From the NCBI RefSeq assembly GCF_005576615.1, contig NZ_CP040330.1, positions 1 through 64,000 on the forward strand: a stretch of 64,000 nucleotides of DNA, written 5' to 3'. This stretch comes from Natrinema versiforme (GTDB lineage Archaea; Halobacteriota; Halobacteria; Halobacteriales; Natrialbaceae). This document shows, in pieces, positions 1 to 7,957 of this stretch. Both the position numbers and the translations under genes were made by a program. The notes under the pieces are model-generated. The model saw only the letters and a program-made list of their open reading frames with translations, made no database searches and was not told where the DNA came from. The first letter of the stretch is position 1. Each line of letters begins with the position of its first letter.

Positions 1-174
1 AGATAGTTGCTGCGAAGATGAGTCGAATTTCGATAATCGGGATACTCGTTGCCGAAGAACGATACCGGCGCTCTCACTCGAGACGAGTACGCATTGTGAT
101 AGTTTCTCGGCCAGCAACAGAGAAAGGGAAGTGAGAATAAATATCATTCTAGTACTCCGGAGACCATCTCGAAG

Positions 175-201
175 CCCCCACCCCTTCGTTTCAACTGGAG
201 A
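175..201 (-). promoter_or_regulatory. ORB element, minus strand
   Basis: Read on the minus strand this is CTCCAGTTGAAACGAAGGGG followed by a longer G-run, matching the haloarchaeal origin recognition box layout: a short dyad, GAAAC, then a G-string. It probably binds Orc1. It is the left partner of the ORB at 516-541, with the A+T-rich core between them. Confidence 0.8.
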
Positions 202-256
202 CTGTCGAGGGCGTGGCTGGTCGGACGGATTGATTCGGAGTGATTGGAGAGGTTCC

Positions 257-277
257 TCACCCTCCTTTCGACTCGAG
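257..277 (-). promoter_or_regulatory. Weak ORB-like element
   Basis: The minus strand reads CTCGAGTCGAAAGGAGGGTG, which keeps the CTCGAA-like core and a short G-string but is less complete than the neighbouring boxes. It has the same orientation as the element at 175-201, so it may be a second left-side box. It is called from resemblance only. Confidence 0.45.
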
Positions 278-319
278 CCGCCGTTCAGGGGGATGAGACG
301 GGCGAATCGGTTGAAAGAG

Positions 320-475
320 ACGGTTCTAGTAACCCTGACGCTGGTCTAGTAACACATGGAACAATGAGAACCGATTCTAGCAGGAACTAGCAACAACAAA
401 AACAACTCTAGTAGAATTATTTGGTCTGCTAGTTCTGCGGATACTGTTTCTAGCCTATCCAAATAAAGCTTCCCG
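320..475. other. A+T-rich origin core with helically phased CTAG repeats
   Basis: This is the A+T-rich part of the origin and the likely duplex-unwinding element. CTAG starts at 326, 346, 377, 387, 408, 429 and 450, giving steps of 20, 31, 10, 21, 21 and 21 bases, each close to a whole number of helical turns. Most copies extend to CTAGYA. CTAG is sparse in the rest of the window, so seven copies in 128 bases is unusual. The unwinding role is inferred from composition and position between inverted ORBs. The role of the phased motif is unknown. Confidence 0.65.
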
Positions 476-515
476 TCCTAAATGCCCGTCCTCCCCCTCC
501 CCCGCCCTTTGGCTC

Positions 516-541
516 GTTCCACTCGAAACAAAGGGGTGGGG
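516..541 (+). promoter_or_regulatory. ORB element, plus strand
   Basis: The sequence GTTCCACTCGAAACAAAGGG, followed by more G, is the most complete ORB in the window. It lies on the right of the A+T-rich core, inverted relative to the box at 175-201, with its G-string pointing toward orc1. Orc1 binding is expected from family knowledge. Confidence 0.85.
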
Positions 542-1238
542 GGCTTCCACCCTTGGGAGCTAACCGTTAGCGTGGAACACACTCTAATTCGATCTCCGAG
601 ATCGTTTTCCGTCTGATCGCATGAACCTGACTGATATCTTATACAAAGACACAGTTCGAATCCGATACCTCCCGAATGAGTCATCTCGCCGTCGACTCAC
701 AGATCGCCTGAACAGAGGGGGAGTCGAAGCCACCGGTCAACCAGCGGGTCGAATCTTGATACGAACTTCGCACACAGTAGCAGTCGCTGTACTCGCTCGA
801 GAGAAGAGACCCTATGTAACTGAGTCCCGTCGACTCGAAACGATCCCCAATGGGACACCGTTTCGGCCGTCACCACGACCGAGAGTTGACGAGAACAGCA
901 GCGGAGTGACACGCATCCCGATCTTCACCGTGACCGGTCCCGTTTCGTCTCGAGCGAGAACATCCTCGTGTCGCTCGTACGCACGTTCAATTATATATTT
1001 ATCTTCAAACGATATCGTTCGGCAGCGTTGCGATCGAACACCGGACGTGACTTTCAGAGACCGATAGACGTGGCGGCGAAACAGTTCGGTCGATCGGAAC
1101 GAGGGGGGAAGGGAAGGCTTTATTAGCGTGGTTTTCCTCTGTTTCGTTTGCATCAACTGGACCCGAATCGGGTATCTGGAACCGTGGATCATCCCACGGA
1201 GGCCATCATACCGTAATATTCCTGCTCCCCGGTCCGGC

Positions 1239-1261
1239 GTTCCACTCGAAATAAGGGGGTG
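1239..1261 (+). promoter_or_regulatory. ORB element abutting the orc1 start
   Basis: GTTCCACTCGAAATAAGGGG followed by GTG ends 11 bases before the orc1 start codon. An Orc1 site here would overlap the orc1 promoter or transcript start, so it could both load Orc1 and repress orc1. The match to the ORB is direct; autoregulation is inference. Confidence 0.8.
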
Positions 1262-1272
1262 CTGAATGACGG

Positions 1273-3090
1273 ATGTCAGACGATAACTCAGAGATCACTG
1301 GCTCAGACGAGGTCGAGGTCGACGGAACGAGCGGGTTCTCGTCGAATTTCGAGAACGCGGATCTCGGCGACGAAGAGTCGAATCAGGGGTTATTCGACGA
1401 CCTTCTCAGCGGAGAACCGATCTTCGAGAACAAGGAGGTTCTCCGCCCGTCCTATACGCCACACGAACTCCCCCATCGGAGCGACCAGATCAACAAGATG
1501 GCGACGATTCTCGTCGCCGCGCTTCGGGGCGAAACGCCGTCGAACATCCTCATCTACGGGAAGACGGGGACCGGCAAGACCGCCAGTGCGAAGTTCGTCA
1601 GCAAGGAACTCGAGAGCACCTCCCAGAAGTACAGCGTCCCGTGTGACGTCGAGTACATCAACTGCGAGGTCACCGATACCCAGTACCGCGTGCTCGCACA
1701 GCTCGCGAACAAGTTCATCGAGAAGAACAAAGAGCGTATCGACGATCGAGTCGCGGACCTCGAGTCGCTGTTCGAGGCCCTCGAGGAGTACGACGCCGAT
1801 GCGGAACGCCGGCGTGCTGACACGGCCGACTCGACCGATCGAACTGACGAGGGAACGGCATCGGACCCCTTCGATTTCGTCTCGAGCGAGGAGACGCGAA
1901 CAGAGACCGAGAAGACGGTGTCGGAGACCGACATTTCGACTGGAGACAATATAAGCGACATCGACGCGACGTCGAGCGATCTTCCACTCGAAGCAGGGGG
2001 GTCTTCGGACGAGCCATCACAGCCGCCCGATACATCGCCCGCGGAGAACCCCGTGCCGACGGATACCGACGCTTCCGATCGCGACGAGGCGATGACCGAT
2101 TCGGCCGCGCTCCCGCCGGATCACCCACTCGAGTCGACGCCGTTCGGGAGCCGATCCGAGGTCGAAGACCGGATCGACGAACTCGAGGCCGACAAGGACT
2201 CCTTCGAGGAGGTCCCGATGACCGGCTGGCCGACCGATCGGGTCTACAGCGTCTTCTTCGACGCCGTCGACTACGACGAGCGGGTCGTCGTCATCATGTT
2301 AGACGAGATCGACAAACTCGTCGAGAAAAGCGGTGACGACACGCTCTATAACCTCTCGCGGATGAACTCCGAACTGGAGAACTCGCGGGTGTCGATCATC
2401 GGCATCTCGAACGATCTGAAGTTCACCGACTTCCTCGATCCGCGGGTCAAGTCCTCGCTGGGCGAGGAAGAGATCGTCTTCCCGCCCTACGACGCGAATC
2501 AGCTGCGGGATATCCTCAAACACCGATCGGAGGTCGCGTTCAAGGGCAACGCACTCTCCGACGACGTGATCCCGCTGTGTGCGGCCTTCGCCGCGCAGGA
2601 ACACGGCGACGCGCGACGCGCGCTGGATCTGCTTCGGACCGCGGGCGAACTGGCCGAGCGATCGCAGGCCGAAACGATCATCGAGGAACACGTCCGGCAG
2701 GCCCAGGACAAGATCGAACTCGACCGCGTCGTCGAGGTCGTCCGCACCCTGCCCACCCAGAGCAAGCTCGTCCTCTTCGCGATCATCCTCCTCGAGAAAA
2801 ACGGCGTCCACAGCATCAACACGGGCGAGGTGTTCAACATCTACAAGCGCCTCTGCGAGGAGATCGACGCGGACGTCCTGACCCAGCGGCGCGTGACGGA
2901 TCTGATCAGCGAACTCGACATGCTCGGGATCGTCAACGCCGTCGTCGTCTCGAAGGGGCGGTACGGCCGGACTAAGGAAATCAGTCTCTCCGTTCCACTC
3001 GAAGAGACGGAGGCTGTCTTACTGAGCGACTCCCGACTGAGCGATATCGACGACATCCAGCCGTTCGTTCAGGCGCGGTTCGAGAACTGA
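1273..3090 (+). CDS. orc1: Orc1/Cdc6 replication initiator
   Basis: This is an AAA+ origin-binding initiator that recognises ORB boxes and helps load MCM helicase. Walker A (GKTGTGKTA) lies near residue 97, Walker B (VVIMLDEIDKL) near 341 and a sensor-1 region (IGISND) near 376, followed by a C-terminal winged helix. At 605 residues it is well above the usual 400 or so, because residues of about 174-304 form an acidic, Ser/Thr/Asp-rich linker inside the AAA+ domain. That linker DNA contains an ORB-like site at 1980-2003. The ATG follows the ORB at 1239-1261, and the origin lies upstream. Identification is firm. Confidence 0.96.
   Translation: MSDDNSEITGSDEVEVDGTSGFSSNFENADLGDEESNQGLFDDLLSGEPIFENKEVLRPSYTPHELPHRSDQINKMATILVAALRGETPSNILIYGKTGTGKTASAKFVSKELESTSQKYSVPCDVEYINCEVTDTQYRVLAQLANKFIEKNKERIDDRVADLESLFEALEEYDADAERRRADTADSTDRTDEGTASDPFDFVSSEETRTETEKTVSETDISTGDNISDIDATSSDLPLEAGGSSDEPSQPPDTSPAENPVPTDTDASDRDEAMTDSAALPPDHPLESTPFGSRSEVEDRIDELEADKDSFEEVPMTGWPTDRVYSVFFDAVDYDERVVVIMLDEIDKLVEKSGDDTLYNLSRMNSELENSRVSIIGISNDLKFTDFLDPRVKSSLGEEEIVFPPYDANQLRDILKHRSEVAFKGNALSDDVIPLCAAFAAQEHGDARRALDLLRTAGELAERSQAETIIEEHVRQAQDKIELDRVVEVVRTLPTQSKLVLFAIILLEKNGVHSINTGEVFNIYKRLCEEIDADVLTQRRVTDLISELDMLGIVNAVVVSKGRYGRTKEISLSVPLEETEAVLLSDSRLSDIDDIQPFVQARFEN
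1980..2003 (+). promoter_or_regulatory. ORB-like element inside orc1
   Basis: Within the linker-coding part of orc1 the DNA reads CTTCCACTCGAAGCAGGGGG followed by GTC. This matches the ORB core and G-string with one change in GAAAC. It encodes part of the low-complexity acidic insert, where codon choice is little constrained. Whether it binds Orc1 is untested. Confidence 0.55.
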
Positions 3091-3225
3091 CGAACTGCCG
3101 CCCGTCGGCCAGTCGCCCACTGTCTGTCCCGTTCAGTGTCACTCTCTCGTCACCTATCCTTCGTGACTGCTCACTGTTATCGGCCTGTCCGGGCCGGTGA
3201 GAACACTCAATCTGTGGTTCGCGGC

Positions 3226-3246
3226 AACCCCCTTGCTTCCACTCGA
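3226..3246 (-). promoter_or_regulatory. ORB-like element in the orc1 downstream gap
   Basis: The minus strand reads CTCGAGTGGAAGCAAGGGGG followed by TT, with the GTGGAA dyad half, GAAGC and a full G-string. It sits in the otherwise empty interval 3091-3424 between orc1 and a convergent signal peptidase gene. I see nothing else in that interval. It may extend the Orc1-binding domain on the downstream side of orc1. Confidence 0.55.
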
Positions 3247-3424
3247 GACCGTCCTACTCTAGGCCGTTGTCGCTGTCGTTGACTGTCGTCGGCTACTCAG
3301 TCAACTCGCCACATTGAGATGGACGCGGGAGAACGAGTCGGGCGACGAGCGAGTACGAGGATGCTCAGAGAGAAAGAGAGCGGCGAACCGGAACGAGACG
3401 AGTCGAAGCGACCACGCGGCCGAC

Positions 3425-4420
3425 TCAGCGACGGGACCGGCCGATCGCGACCGTGGCACCGGCTCCGACACTGGCGATGCCGACGACGCCGGCTAGTTCA
3501 CCGTGCAGGCCGGAGCCGGAAGCATCGGGACCGTTCGGCGTCGGCGTCGATGTCATCGTCGCCGATGCCGGGTCCTGTAGCGGCTGGCTCGAGGGCGACG
3601 TGGGAGCGAGCATCCCGCCGAGGAGTTTATCGAACGTCAGGCGGACGTTGCCGAGCCACGGAATGCGGTACATCGCTTTGCCGGTGACCCACTCGGGTTT
3701 GACGACGTCGCTGATCCCGTTCCCGTACTGATCGTAGCCGTCGTTGGCGTCACCTTTCGTGACGAAACCGGCGTGATCGGCGGGACAGGTGGTGACTTCC
3801 GCACAGGTCGCGTCGCCGACGATTTCTTCGCTCGCCTTCGTATCGACCCAGTGCTCGTCCTCCTCGACCCAGAAGTGGGCGCGATGGATTACCGGAACCT
3901 CCGATGCATCGCCGTTCGGTTGATAGACGATCACGTCTCCGGGGTTGCTGAACTTATCGTAGCCGCTTTCCTGGCCGTTCTCGAGCGTGACGACGCCAGT
4001 TCCGGCAGCGGGGTTGTCACCGACGAATCGGTCATCGTCGACGACGAAGATGAGGTCGCCCGTGTGCATGTTCGGTTCCATGCTCCCGCTCTCGACGGCG
4101 ACCAGTGGCGGCCAGATGCCGCTGACCGCGAACAGGAGGAGACCGACGGCTGCGACGATGGCGACGCTGCTCAGCACGTCTCGAGCCATCATCACGGTCT
4201 CGTCGTCGGTTTTGAGGAACCAGCGGAGAACACCGTCGTCCTCGATCGTTACGGCATCGGCGTCGGAATCGGAAACGGAAGCGGGGTCGCGTTCGGGACC
4301 GTTCCGTGACGGTTCCTCGGCCGCGGGTGGTGACTGTGACGCGCCGGCGCTTCGATCCCGTTGCTCGCGATCGTTGTCGCCGGAATCGTCCGGGGGATCC
4401 CCGGAGTTAGAACCGCTCAT
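3425..4420 (-). CDS. sec11: Signal peptidase I (Sec11/S26B type), copy 1
   Basis: This membrane serine protease removes signal peptides from Sec-exported proteins. The nucleophile motif ESGSMEPN lies about 116 residues in, followed by VIHRAHFW with the catalytic His typical of archaeal/ER enzymes in place of the bacterial Lys, and TKGDAND with the acidic partner. A hydrophobic helix precedes the Ser motif and another lies at the extreme C-terminus. The first 80 or so residues are charged and probably cytoplasmic. I prefer the internal ATG at 4420; an upstream in-frame start at 4447 would add nine residues. It is followed upstream by a same-strand paralogue. Confidence 0.9.
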   Translation of the reverse strand: MSGSNSGDPPDDSGDNDREQRDRSAGASQSPPAAEEPSRNGPERDPASVSDSDADAVTIEDDGVLRWFLKTDDETVMMARDVLSSVAIVAAVGLLLFAVSGIWPPLVAVESGSMEPNMHTGDLIFVVDDDRFVGDNPAAGTGVVTLENGQESGYDKFSNPGDVIVYQPNGDASEVPVIHRAHFWVEEDEHWVDTKASEEIVGDATCAEVTTCPADHAGFVTKGDANDGYDQYGNGISDVVKPEWVTGKAMYRIPWLGNVRLTFDKLLGGMLAPTSPSSQPLQDPASATMTSTPTPNGPDASGSGLHGELAGVVGIASVGAGATVAIGRSRR

Positions 4421-4507
4421 CGTCACCCGTTTTACCGGGCCCGACAATCAACTTTCTGTTCGAACGAGTCGGTACCGATCGGCGGCGACTCCGTGCCACC
4501 GATACCG

Positions 4508-5413
4508 TTACGGGTCGCGCTCGCTGGCGGCCATCGCGAACAGAACGAGTGCGAGGACGCCCGCCCCGGCGAGGACGGCGATCGAGCCGACGCCGGTCAG
4601 CGACCGCACCGAACCGACCGCGAGCGTGATTCCGCCGATCCACGGCACTCGAGCCATTGCTTTCCCGGTGACCCAGTCCGCGCTGACGACGGTCGTGTCC
4701 GCGCCCGACCGCGGCAGTTGGTCGTAGCCGGGATTGGCGTCGCCTTTCGTGATGAAGCCGTCGTGCGGTGCCGGACACGAGACGATCTCGTTGCAGGTCG
4801 CACCGTTCGTGAAACTGGAATCGGCCTTGGTCTCGATCCAGTTTTCGCCCGTCTCGACCCAGAAGTGGGCGCGGTGGATCGTCGGCGTCTCGGTCGGATC
4901 GCCGTTCGGCAGGAAGACGATCACGTCCCCGCTGGTGGCGAATTTCTCGTGATCGGTCGCCTGCCCGCTCTGGAACGTGACTATACCGGTTCCCGCGACG
5001 GCACCGTCCCCGACGAACCGGTCATCGTCGGCAATAAAGACGAGGTCTCCCTGCGCGATATTCGGTTCCATGCTCCCGCTCTCGACGGCGACGAACGCCG
5101 GCCAGACGCCGCTGCTGCCGAACAGGAGGAGGCTGATGACCGCCACGATAGCGAGACACGTCGCGATATCTCGACCGACGGTGACCGTCCAGTCGTCAGT
5201 CTCGAGCAGCCAGCGGACGATCCCGTCGTCCTCGATCGTGACCGTCTCGTCGCGATCGGCTCGCGCTCGAGTGCCCGGCTTCGGTTGGCGGTCGGCAGCG
5301 GCGTTCGGATCGCGATGATCGGGAGACTCCGTCGGAAACGGCTTCGATCCGGAGCGTTCGTCGCGAGTTCCGGACCGCTCGCCGTTCCGTTCGCCGCCGT
5401 CGGGGCCGTCCAT
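4508..5413 (-). CDS. sec11: Signal peptidase I (Sec11/S26B type), copy 2
   Basis: This is a paralogue of the neighbouring enzyme with the same plan: a charged N-terminal region, a membrane helix, ESGSMEPN with the catalytic Ser, TIHRAHFW with the catalytic His, ITKGDANPGYDQ, and a second hydrophobic helix at the C-terminus. It lies 87 bases upstream of copy 1 on the same strand, so the pair is a tandem duplication. The N-terminal 70 residues differ from copy 1, which suggests different partners or regulation. It is divergent from the PolD small-subunit gene. Confidence 0.9.
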   Translation of the reverse strand: MDGPDGGERNGERSGTRDERSGSKPFPTESPDHRDPNAAADRQPKPGTRARADRDETVTIEDDGIVRWLLETDDWTVTVGRDIATCLAIVAVISLLLFGSSGVWPAFVAVESGSMEPNIAQGDLVFIADDDRFVGDGAVAGTGIVTFQSGQATDHEKFATSGDVIVFLPNGDPTETPTIHRAHFWVETGENWIETKADSSFTNGATCNEIVSCPAPHDGFITKGDANPGYDQLPRSGADTTVVSADWVTGKAMARVPWIGGITLAVGSVRSLTGVGSIAVLAGAGVLALVLFAMAASERDP

Positions 5414-5550
5414 CGGTAGTCGGTTTCGCGGACCGAGCTATCAACCTTCCGGCAGACTCGTCGCCGCGTGCGGGTCGCTCGCGAGAACGCGGCACCCGCC
5501 TGAGACGGCGAGTCGCTACCCTTTTTGCCTCCCTCGCGAATGCGAGGTGT

Positions 5551-7152
5551 GTGCCACTCGAGGCCCCCGCTCGGATCGTCAGCGAACTCACGAGCCGCGG
5601 GTACAACGCCGAACGCGAGGCGGTGACCCGGCTCGCGTCGGCGGCGGACCCCGGCGCGGCCCTCGAGCGCGTGCTCGAGGACATCCCGAACGACGCGCTG
5701 GTCGTCCGTACCGAGCACGTGGAGGCGGCCCTCTCGACGGACGACGCGGGCGGCTCGGCCGAACCCAGTTCCGAGTCCGCCGCCGTCGGAGACGGTCCCA
5801 CGCCTGTGGACCACTCCTCCACGGACCCCTCCCCAACCCCCTCCGCTTCGACTGGAACTGGTGGGGCCAGCGGCGGCGAACGGGCCGATCCCGCTCCAGT
5901 TGAAACGGAGGGGTCCCCGTCGGCGAATCGGTCCGCCGATCCGGCCCAACGGTCGGTCGAGATCGTCGGCGATATGACCGGCCAGAGCACGGGAACGGGC
6001 GAATACAGCGACTTCGTCTCCGTCTTTCGGGATCGCCTCGATCGACTCGGAGCGAAACTGCGCGGGCGGATCAATCACCGACCGGCGACGGCAATTCAGA
6101 GTATGCCGGGCGGCAGCGAGGTCGCGATGGTCGGGTTGGTCAACGACATCCGCTCGACGGCCAGCGGCCACTGGCTGGTCGAACTCGAGGACGCGACCGG
6201 GACCTTCCCGTGGCTGGTGATGAAGGATCGGGAGTACGTCGATCTGGTCGACGAACTGCTCTGTGACGAGGTGTTGGCGATGGAGGGGACGCTGGCGGAC
6301 GATTCGGGAATCGCCTTCGTCGACTCGATGCACTTCCCGGACGTTCCGCGGACCCACGAGCCGTCGACGGCGGACCGTCACGTGCAGGCGGCGCTGATCA
6401 GCGACGTCCACGTCGGCAGTCAGGAGTTCATGGCCGACGCGTGGAACGCCTTCGCCGACTGGTTGCACACGCCGGAGGCCGAACACGTCGAGTACCTGCT
6501 GCTCGCCGGCGATATGGTCGAGGGCGTCGGCGTCTATCCCGATCAGGACGACGAACTCGACATCGTCGACATCTACGAGCAGTACGAGGCGTTCAGCGAG
6601 CATCTGAAGAAGATCCCCGGCGACATCGAGATCGTCATGATCCCGGGGAACCACGACGCGGTCCGTCTCGCCGAACCCCAGCCCGGCTTCGACGAGGAGC
6701 TCCGGGAGATCATGTCCGCACACGACCCCCAGATCGTGAGCAACCCGTCGATGGTGACCGTCGAGGGCGTCTCCGTACTGATGTACCACGGCGTCTCGCT
6801 GGACGAGGTCATCGCGGAACTGCCCGAGGACAAAGCGAGCTACGACGACCCGCACAAGGCGATGTACCACCTCCTCAAGAAGCGCCACGTCGCGCCCCAG
6901 TTCGGGGGCCACACCCGGCTCGCACCCGAGGAGAAAGACTATCTGATCATCGACGAGGTGCCCGACATCTTCCATACGGGCCACGTCCACAAACTCGGCT
7001 TCGGCAAGTACCACGACGTGCTCGCGATCAACTCCGGCTGCTGGCAGGCTCAGACCGACTTCCAGAAGAGCGTCAACATCGATCCCGACGCCGGCTTCGC
7101 ACCGATCGTCGATCTGGACACGCTCGACGTGACGGTCCAGAAGTTCTCCTAA
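5551..7152 (+). CDS. polD1: DNA polymerase II (PolD) small subunit, DP1
   Basis: This is the proofreading subunit of the archaeal replicative polymerase PolD. After an N-terminal helical region comes a Ser/Pro/Thr-rich linker (residues about 75-140), an OB fold around VAMVGLVNDI (from residue 191), then a calcineurin-like 3'-5' exonuclease domain. Metal-binding motifs are ISDVHVGS, LLAGDMVEG, PGNHDAVR and TGHVHKLG. The length of 533 residues is normal for haloarchaea. The start is GTG, directly after an A+T-poor leader. The linker DNA contains an inverted pair of ORB elements. A hairpin repeat follows the stop codon. Confidence 0.95.
   Translation: MPLEAPARIVSELTSRGYNAEREAVTRLASAADPGAALERVLEDIPNDALVVRTEHVEAALSTDDAGGSAEPSSESAAVGDGPTPVDHSSTDPSPTPSASTGTGGASGGERADPAPVETEGSPSANRSADPAQRSVEIVGDMTGQSTGTGEYSDFVSVFRDRLDRLGAKLRGRINHRPATAIQSMPGGSEVAMVGLVNDIRSTASGHWLVELEDATGTFPWLVMKDREYVDLVDELLCDEVLAMEGTLADDSGIAFVDSMHFPDVPRTHEPSTADRHVQAALISDVHVGSQEFMADAWNAFADWLHTPEAEHVEYLLLAGDMVEGVGVYPDQDDELDIVDIYEQYEAFSEHLKKIPGDIEIVMIPGNHDAVRLAEPQPGFDEELREIMSAHDPQIVSNPSMVTVEGVSVLMYHGVSLDEVIAELPEDKASYDDPHKAMYHLLKKRHVAPQFGGHTRLAPEEKDYLIIDEVPDIFHTGHVHKLGFGKYHDVLAINSGCWQAQTDFQKSVNIDPDAGFAPIVDLDTLDVTVQKFS
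5831..5857 (-). promoter_or_regulatory. ORB element inside polD1, left arm
   Basis: The minus strand reads GTTCCAGTCGAAGCGGAGGG followed by GGTTGGGG, a near-complete ORB. It lies in the low-complexity linker of polD1 and faces away from a plus-strand ORB 35 bases to the right, the same outward arrangement as in the origin upstream of orc1. Confidence 0.65.
5893..5916 (+). promoter_or_regulatory. ORB element inside polD1, right arm
   Basis: The plus strand reads CTCCAGTTGAAACGGAGGGG followed by T and a C-run. The CTCCAGTTGAAAC part is identical to the box at 175-201 in the origin. With the minus-strand box at 5831-5857 it makes an inverted pair within coding DNA. Confidence 0.7.
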
Positions 7153-7290
7153 CGAAATTTTGCTCTGCGGTCGCGGCGAAGCCGCTCCCTCGGCAAAATT
7201 TCGATCAAAAGCACTCCTCTTTCCCCTCCGCTACGCTCCGGGTCAGTCGTCGGCCCGCTCGTTCGCTTCGCTCACTCGCGGTACGAATAC
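7153..7290. repeat. Dispersed hairpin repeat, copy 1
   Basis: Immediately after the polD1 stop, CGAAATTTTGC (7153-7163) pairs perfectly with GCAAAATTTCG (7193-7203), and an inner GCGGC/GCCGC hairpin sits between them. The right-hand block beginning at 7206 shares a 24-base identity and further similarity with 46804 onward. It lies between convergent genes and may act as a transcription terminator, but the conserved flank suggests a mobile or repeated intergenic element. Confidence 0.65.
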
Positions 7291-7303
7291 GCTGTTCTCC
7301 TCG

Positions 7304-7741
7304 CTATGGCTCGAGTCGGAACCGCGTCGTCGGCGAGCCGTTGAACCGCGGACCTCGGCCGCGGCGGTCGAAGCCGAGGTCTTCGGCGGCGTTCTCGATG
7401 GGGTCGGCGTCCTGTGACGCCAGCACTTCGACGGCCATCGACTCGCGTTCGGCGAATCGGACGGGTTCGGCCAGCAGCCGCTTGCAGGCCTCGTCCGTGC
7501 CGTCGAGTTGGGTGACGTGGACGGTGTCCTCGCGCGCGTCGAAGCTGATGAAGCCGAGCAGGTCCTCCGGATCGGAGCCGTCGTACTGCGATCCCGAGAC
7601 GTCCGCGTTGGGATCGTTGCTCCCGTCCTCCGCGACGCGCACCGTTCGGTCGTGGACGAGATTCCGCATCACGTCCGTCGGGGAGTCGGCGATCGACGCG
7701 AGCGCGTCGGCATCGGCCTCGAGTGCGTCCCGTACGTTCAT
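7304..7741 (-). CDS. GNAT-like hypothetical protein
   Basis: The product has about 145 residues and begins MNVRDALEADADALA, the usual opening of GNAT acetyltransferases, with a central strand pair (LLGFISFDAR, VHVTQLDG) and a C-terminal segment on altered residues ending GFDRRGRGPRF. The acetyl-CoA loop (Q/RxxGxG/A) is not clear, so enzymatic activity is uncertain. I chose the ATG at 7741 rather than an upstream one at 7789 because family similarity begins there. It converges on polD1. Confidence 0.7.
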   Translation of the reverse strand: MNVRDALEADADALASIADSPTDVMRNLVHDRTVRVAEDGSNDPNADVSGSQYDGSDPEDLLGFISFDAREDTVHVTQLDGTDEACKRLLAEPVRFAERESMAVEVLASQDADPIENAAEDLGFDRRGRGPRFNGSPTTRFRLEP

Positions 7742-7957
7742 CGACGTATGGTAATGCGGCGCACGAACATAAATCCCGTCGCGGATCACCGTCGACAGCG
7801 ATCGTTCGGGACCGATCGTCGGCCCGGTCGGGCGGCCCCGCGCTCGAGCGGGGGCGGATAAAAATGCGAACGATGGGACACAGTTATCTGCACGCTCTGG
7901 TAACGGACCGAGTATGAGTCATACCACCGTAACGCACGCGGCCAGTGAGGTGTCGGC

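Larger units (their letters stand above)
1..1272. other. oriC: Replication origin region (oriC) upstream of orc1
   Basis: This long stretch has no convincing gene and lies directly upstream of orc1, the usual place for a haloarchaeal chromosomal origin. It contains ORB-like elements on both strands (about 175-201 and 257-277 on the minus strand, 516-541 and 1239-1261 on the plus strand) around an A+T-rich core at about 320-475. The ORB G-tracts point outward from the core, as in described haloarchaeal origins. A further G-rich run at 1098-1112 is too degenerate to call. Short open frames here lack any family resemblance. Function is inferred from element content and position. Confidence 0.85.

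Noticed and set aside
2981-3010. CGTTCCACTCGAAGAGACGG near the end of orc1 as an ORB
   Set aside because: The core matches but the G-string is missing, so it falls short of the other ORB calls.
4981-7014. 677-codon open frame on the minus strand opposite polD1
   Set aside because: It is the antisense shadow of a well-supported gene in GC-rich DNA, has no recognisable domain, and runs into the real signal peptidase gene in another frame. Similar long shadows lie opposite the DMGDH, ammonia-lyase and TRAP permease genes.
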